A stretch of DNA of 5,233 nt, taken from Acidobacteriota bacterium (GTDB taxonomy: Bacteria; Acidobacteriota; Holophagae; Thermotomaculales; Thermotomaculaceae). A program made the position numbers and the translations under genes. The stretch is from positions 1 through 5,233 of the forward strand of contig QMQE01000172.1 of assembly GCA_003650445.1 (NCBI GenBank). Direction: 5' to 3'. The notes beneath the pieces are model-generated. The model did no database searches and was not told the DNA's origin. It saw only the letters and a list, made by a program, of their open reading frames with translations. This document shows, piece after piece, positions 4,962-5,233 of the stretch (the stretch's first letter is position 1; each line of letters opens with the position of its first letter).

Positions 4962-4988
4962 AGTGCGAGTGAAAGTGCGAGTGCGAGT
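4962..4988 (-). repeat. short hexamer-repeat block (ACTCGC type)
   Basis: On the minus strand this reads (ACTCGC)x2-ACTTTC-ACTCGC-ACT. A 21-nt stretch (4968-4988) is identical to 5033-5053 in copy B and 1742-1762 in copy A. It is therefore a third, truncated occurrence of the hexamer core, 24 nt from copy B. Confidence 0.85.
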
Positions 4989-5012
4989 CCGGATGGGGCG
5001 GCAGAAAAAGAA

Positions 5013-5095
5013 GTAGGAGTAGGAGTAGGAATAGTGAAAGTGCGAGTGCGAGTGCGCGAAAGAAGGGAATTGGTCATTTCCTGCCTTTTTGTCAC
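5013..5095 (-). repeat. 83-nt dispersed repeat, copy B
   Basis: This is the gap-free partner of copy A (1722-1804), in the same orientation, with 7 differences. On the minus strand it starts GTGACAAAAAGGCAGGAAA and passes through (ACTCGC)x3-ACTTTC-ACTATT. It ends in period-6 CCTACT units. It sits upstream of the operon promoter, between a hexamer block and a heptamer array. The frame from ATG5077 encodes the same MxNSLLSRTRTRTFTI peptide as copy A. Confidence 0.9.
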
Positions 5096-5134
5096 CCATC
5101 ACCCATCACTCATCACTCATCACTCATTCCCCAT
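5093..5134. repeat. heptanucleotide tandem repeat, six units
   Basis: There are six consecutive 7-nt units: CACCCAT x2, CACTCAT x3 and TCCCCAT, the last imperfect. It abuts copy B, sharing its terminal CAC. The minus strand reads as ATGAGTG/ATGGGTG units. Such heptamer arrays vary in copy number by slippage and resemble the short tandemly repeated sequences known from cyanobacteria. No function is evident. Confidence 0.9.
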
Positions 5135-5198
5135 CACTTCTCCCCCCTTCCCCCGGTGCAAGTTCCTTCTATACTTATCTTTTCAGTTCTTGTGGATG

Positions 5199-5207
5199 TG
5201 CTATACT
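5199..5207 (+). promoter_or_regulatory. extended -10 promoter reading out of the window
   Basis: TGC-TATACT (5199-5207) fits an extended -10 element with a good hexamer; the -35 region is poor. Transcription would begin near 5214 and run rightward off the window. The heptamer CTATACT also occurs 32 nt upstream at 5169-5175. It implies a plus-strand gene beyond 5233, divergent from the operon. The ATG at 5228 has AGGG directly against it, so I do not call a start there. Confidence 0.4.
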
Positions 5208-5233
5208 GTTCAAGTTCGGCAACAGGGATGGGC

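Larger units (their letters stand above)
4898..5233. other. repeat-rich divergent intergenic region
   Basis: This 336-nt stretch holds no supported gene. From left to right it contains the propeller ribosome site and promoter (to 4947), a short hexamer block (4962-4988) and a G+C-rich spacer with GGATGGGGCGGCAG (4991-5004). Copy B (5013-5095), the heptamer array (5093-5134), a C-rich run (5142-5155) and a plus-strand promoter candidate (5199-5207) follow. The minus strand is open from 5095 into the propeller gene, but only because the repeats lack stops in that frame. Confidence 0.7.

Noticed and set aside
1668..4993. Inverted 9-mer TCCGGACTC (1668-1676) / GAGTCCGGA (4985-4993) as element ends
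   Set aside because: Nine bases over 3.3 kb is weak, the flanks do not match, and the 83-nt copies are in direct, not inverted, orientation.
4991..5030. G-quadruplex from GG runs on the plus strand near copy B
   Set aside because: The runs are mostly two Gs with long or uneven loops, so only a weak two-tier structure would be possible.
5013..5134. CRISPR-like array
   Set aside because: The repeats are contiguous 6- and 7-nt units with no unique spacers.

Overview
The window reads as chromosomal DNA of a Gram-negative bacterium. Three exported proteins (an OmpA-type peptidoglycan-binding protein, an Ntn-hydrolase with a signal peptide and a small beta-propeller-like protein) imply a periplasm. 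The genes have good Shine-Dalgarno sites, the promoters look sigma70-like, and the tRNA encodes its own CCA. The style of the C45-type hydrolase and the simple-sequence repeats made me think of the Lentisphaerota/PVC or Bacteroidota side of the tree. That is a guess from protein style, not a placement.

Layout. (1) 38-123, minus strand: a complete tRNA-Leu(UAA) with a near-consensus promoter just upstream (132-160). (2) About 170-1640: an AT-rich stretch with two convergent genes, 302-886 (+) and 921-1556 (-). The first is an unrecognised protein with a possible N-terminal helix-turn-helix; the second looks like an RNase H-fold (DUF429-like) protein. Composition differs sharply from the rest: 361-420 has 19/60 G+C and 1321-1380 has 15/60, against 35/60 at 2461-2520. 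This suggests horizontally acquired cargo next to a tRNA gene. (3) 1640-1817: a repeat-rich spacer. (4) 1818-4897, minus strand: three tandem genes, in transcription order a secreted beta-propeller-like protein, a DUF4892-like/OmpA protein, and a C45-type Ntn-hydrolase. Spacings are 68 and 45 nt and all three carry signal peptides, so this is probably one envelope-directed operon. (5) 4898-5233: a leader with a promoter, two hexamer-repeat blocks, a heptamer tandem array, and a plus-strand promoter probably serving a gene beyond the window.

The strongest unexplained signal is the repeat system. An 83-nt sequence occurs twice in the same orientation (1722-1804 and 5013-5095), bracketing the operon, with about 92% identity and no gaps. 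Its core is a period-6 tract whose minus strand reads as ACT-NNN units. Beside the downstream copy, the last codons of the hydrolase gene are duplicated as a perfect 28-nt direct repeat. As a result, a 32-codon frame through the repeat ends in the same VEVK-stop as the hydrolase. These repeats are probably a dispersed, slippage-prone family; whether they are mobile, regulatory or translated cannot be settled here.

No rRNA, CRISPR array, transposase or convincing intrinsic terminator was seen.
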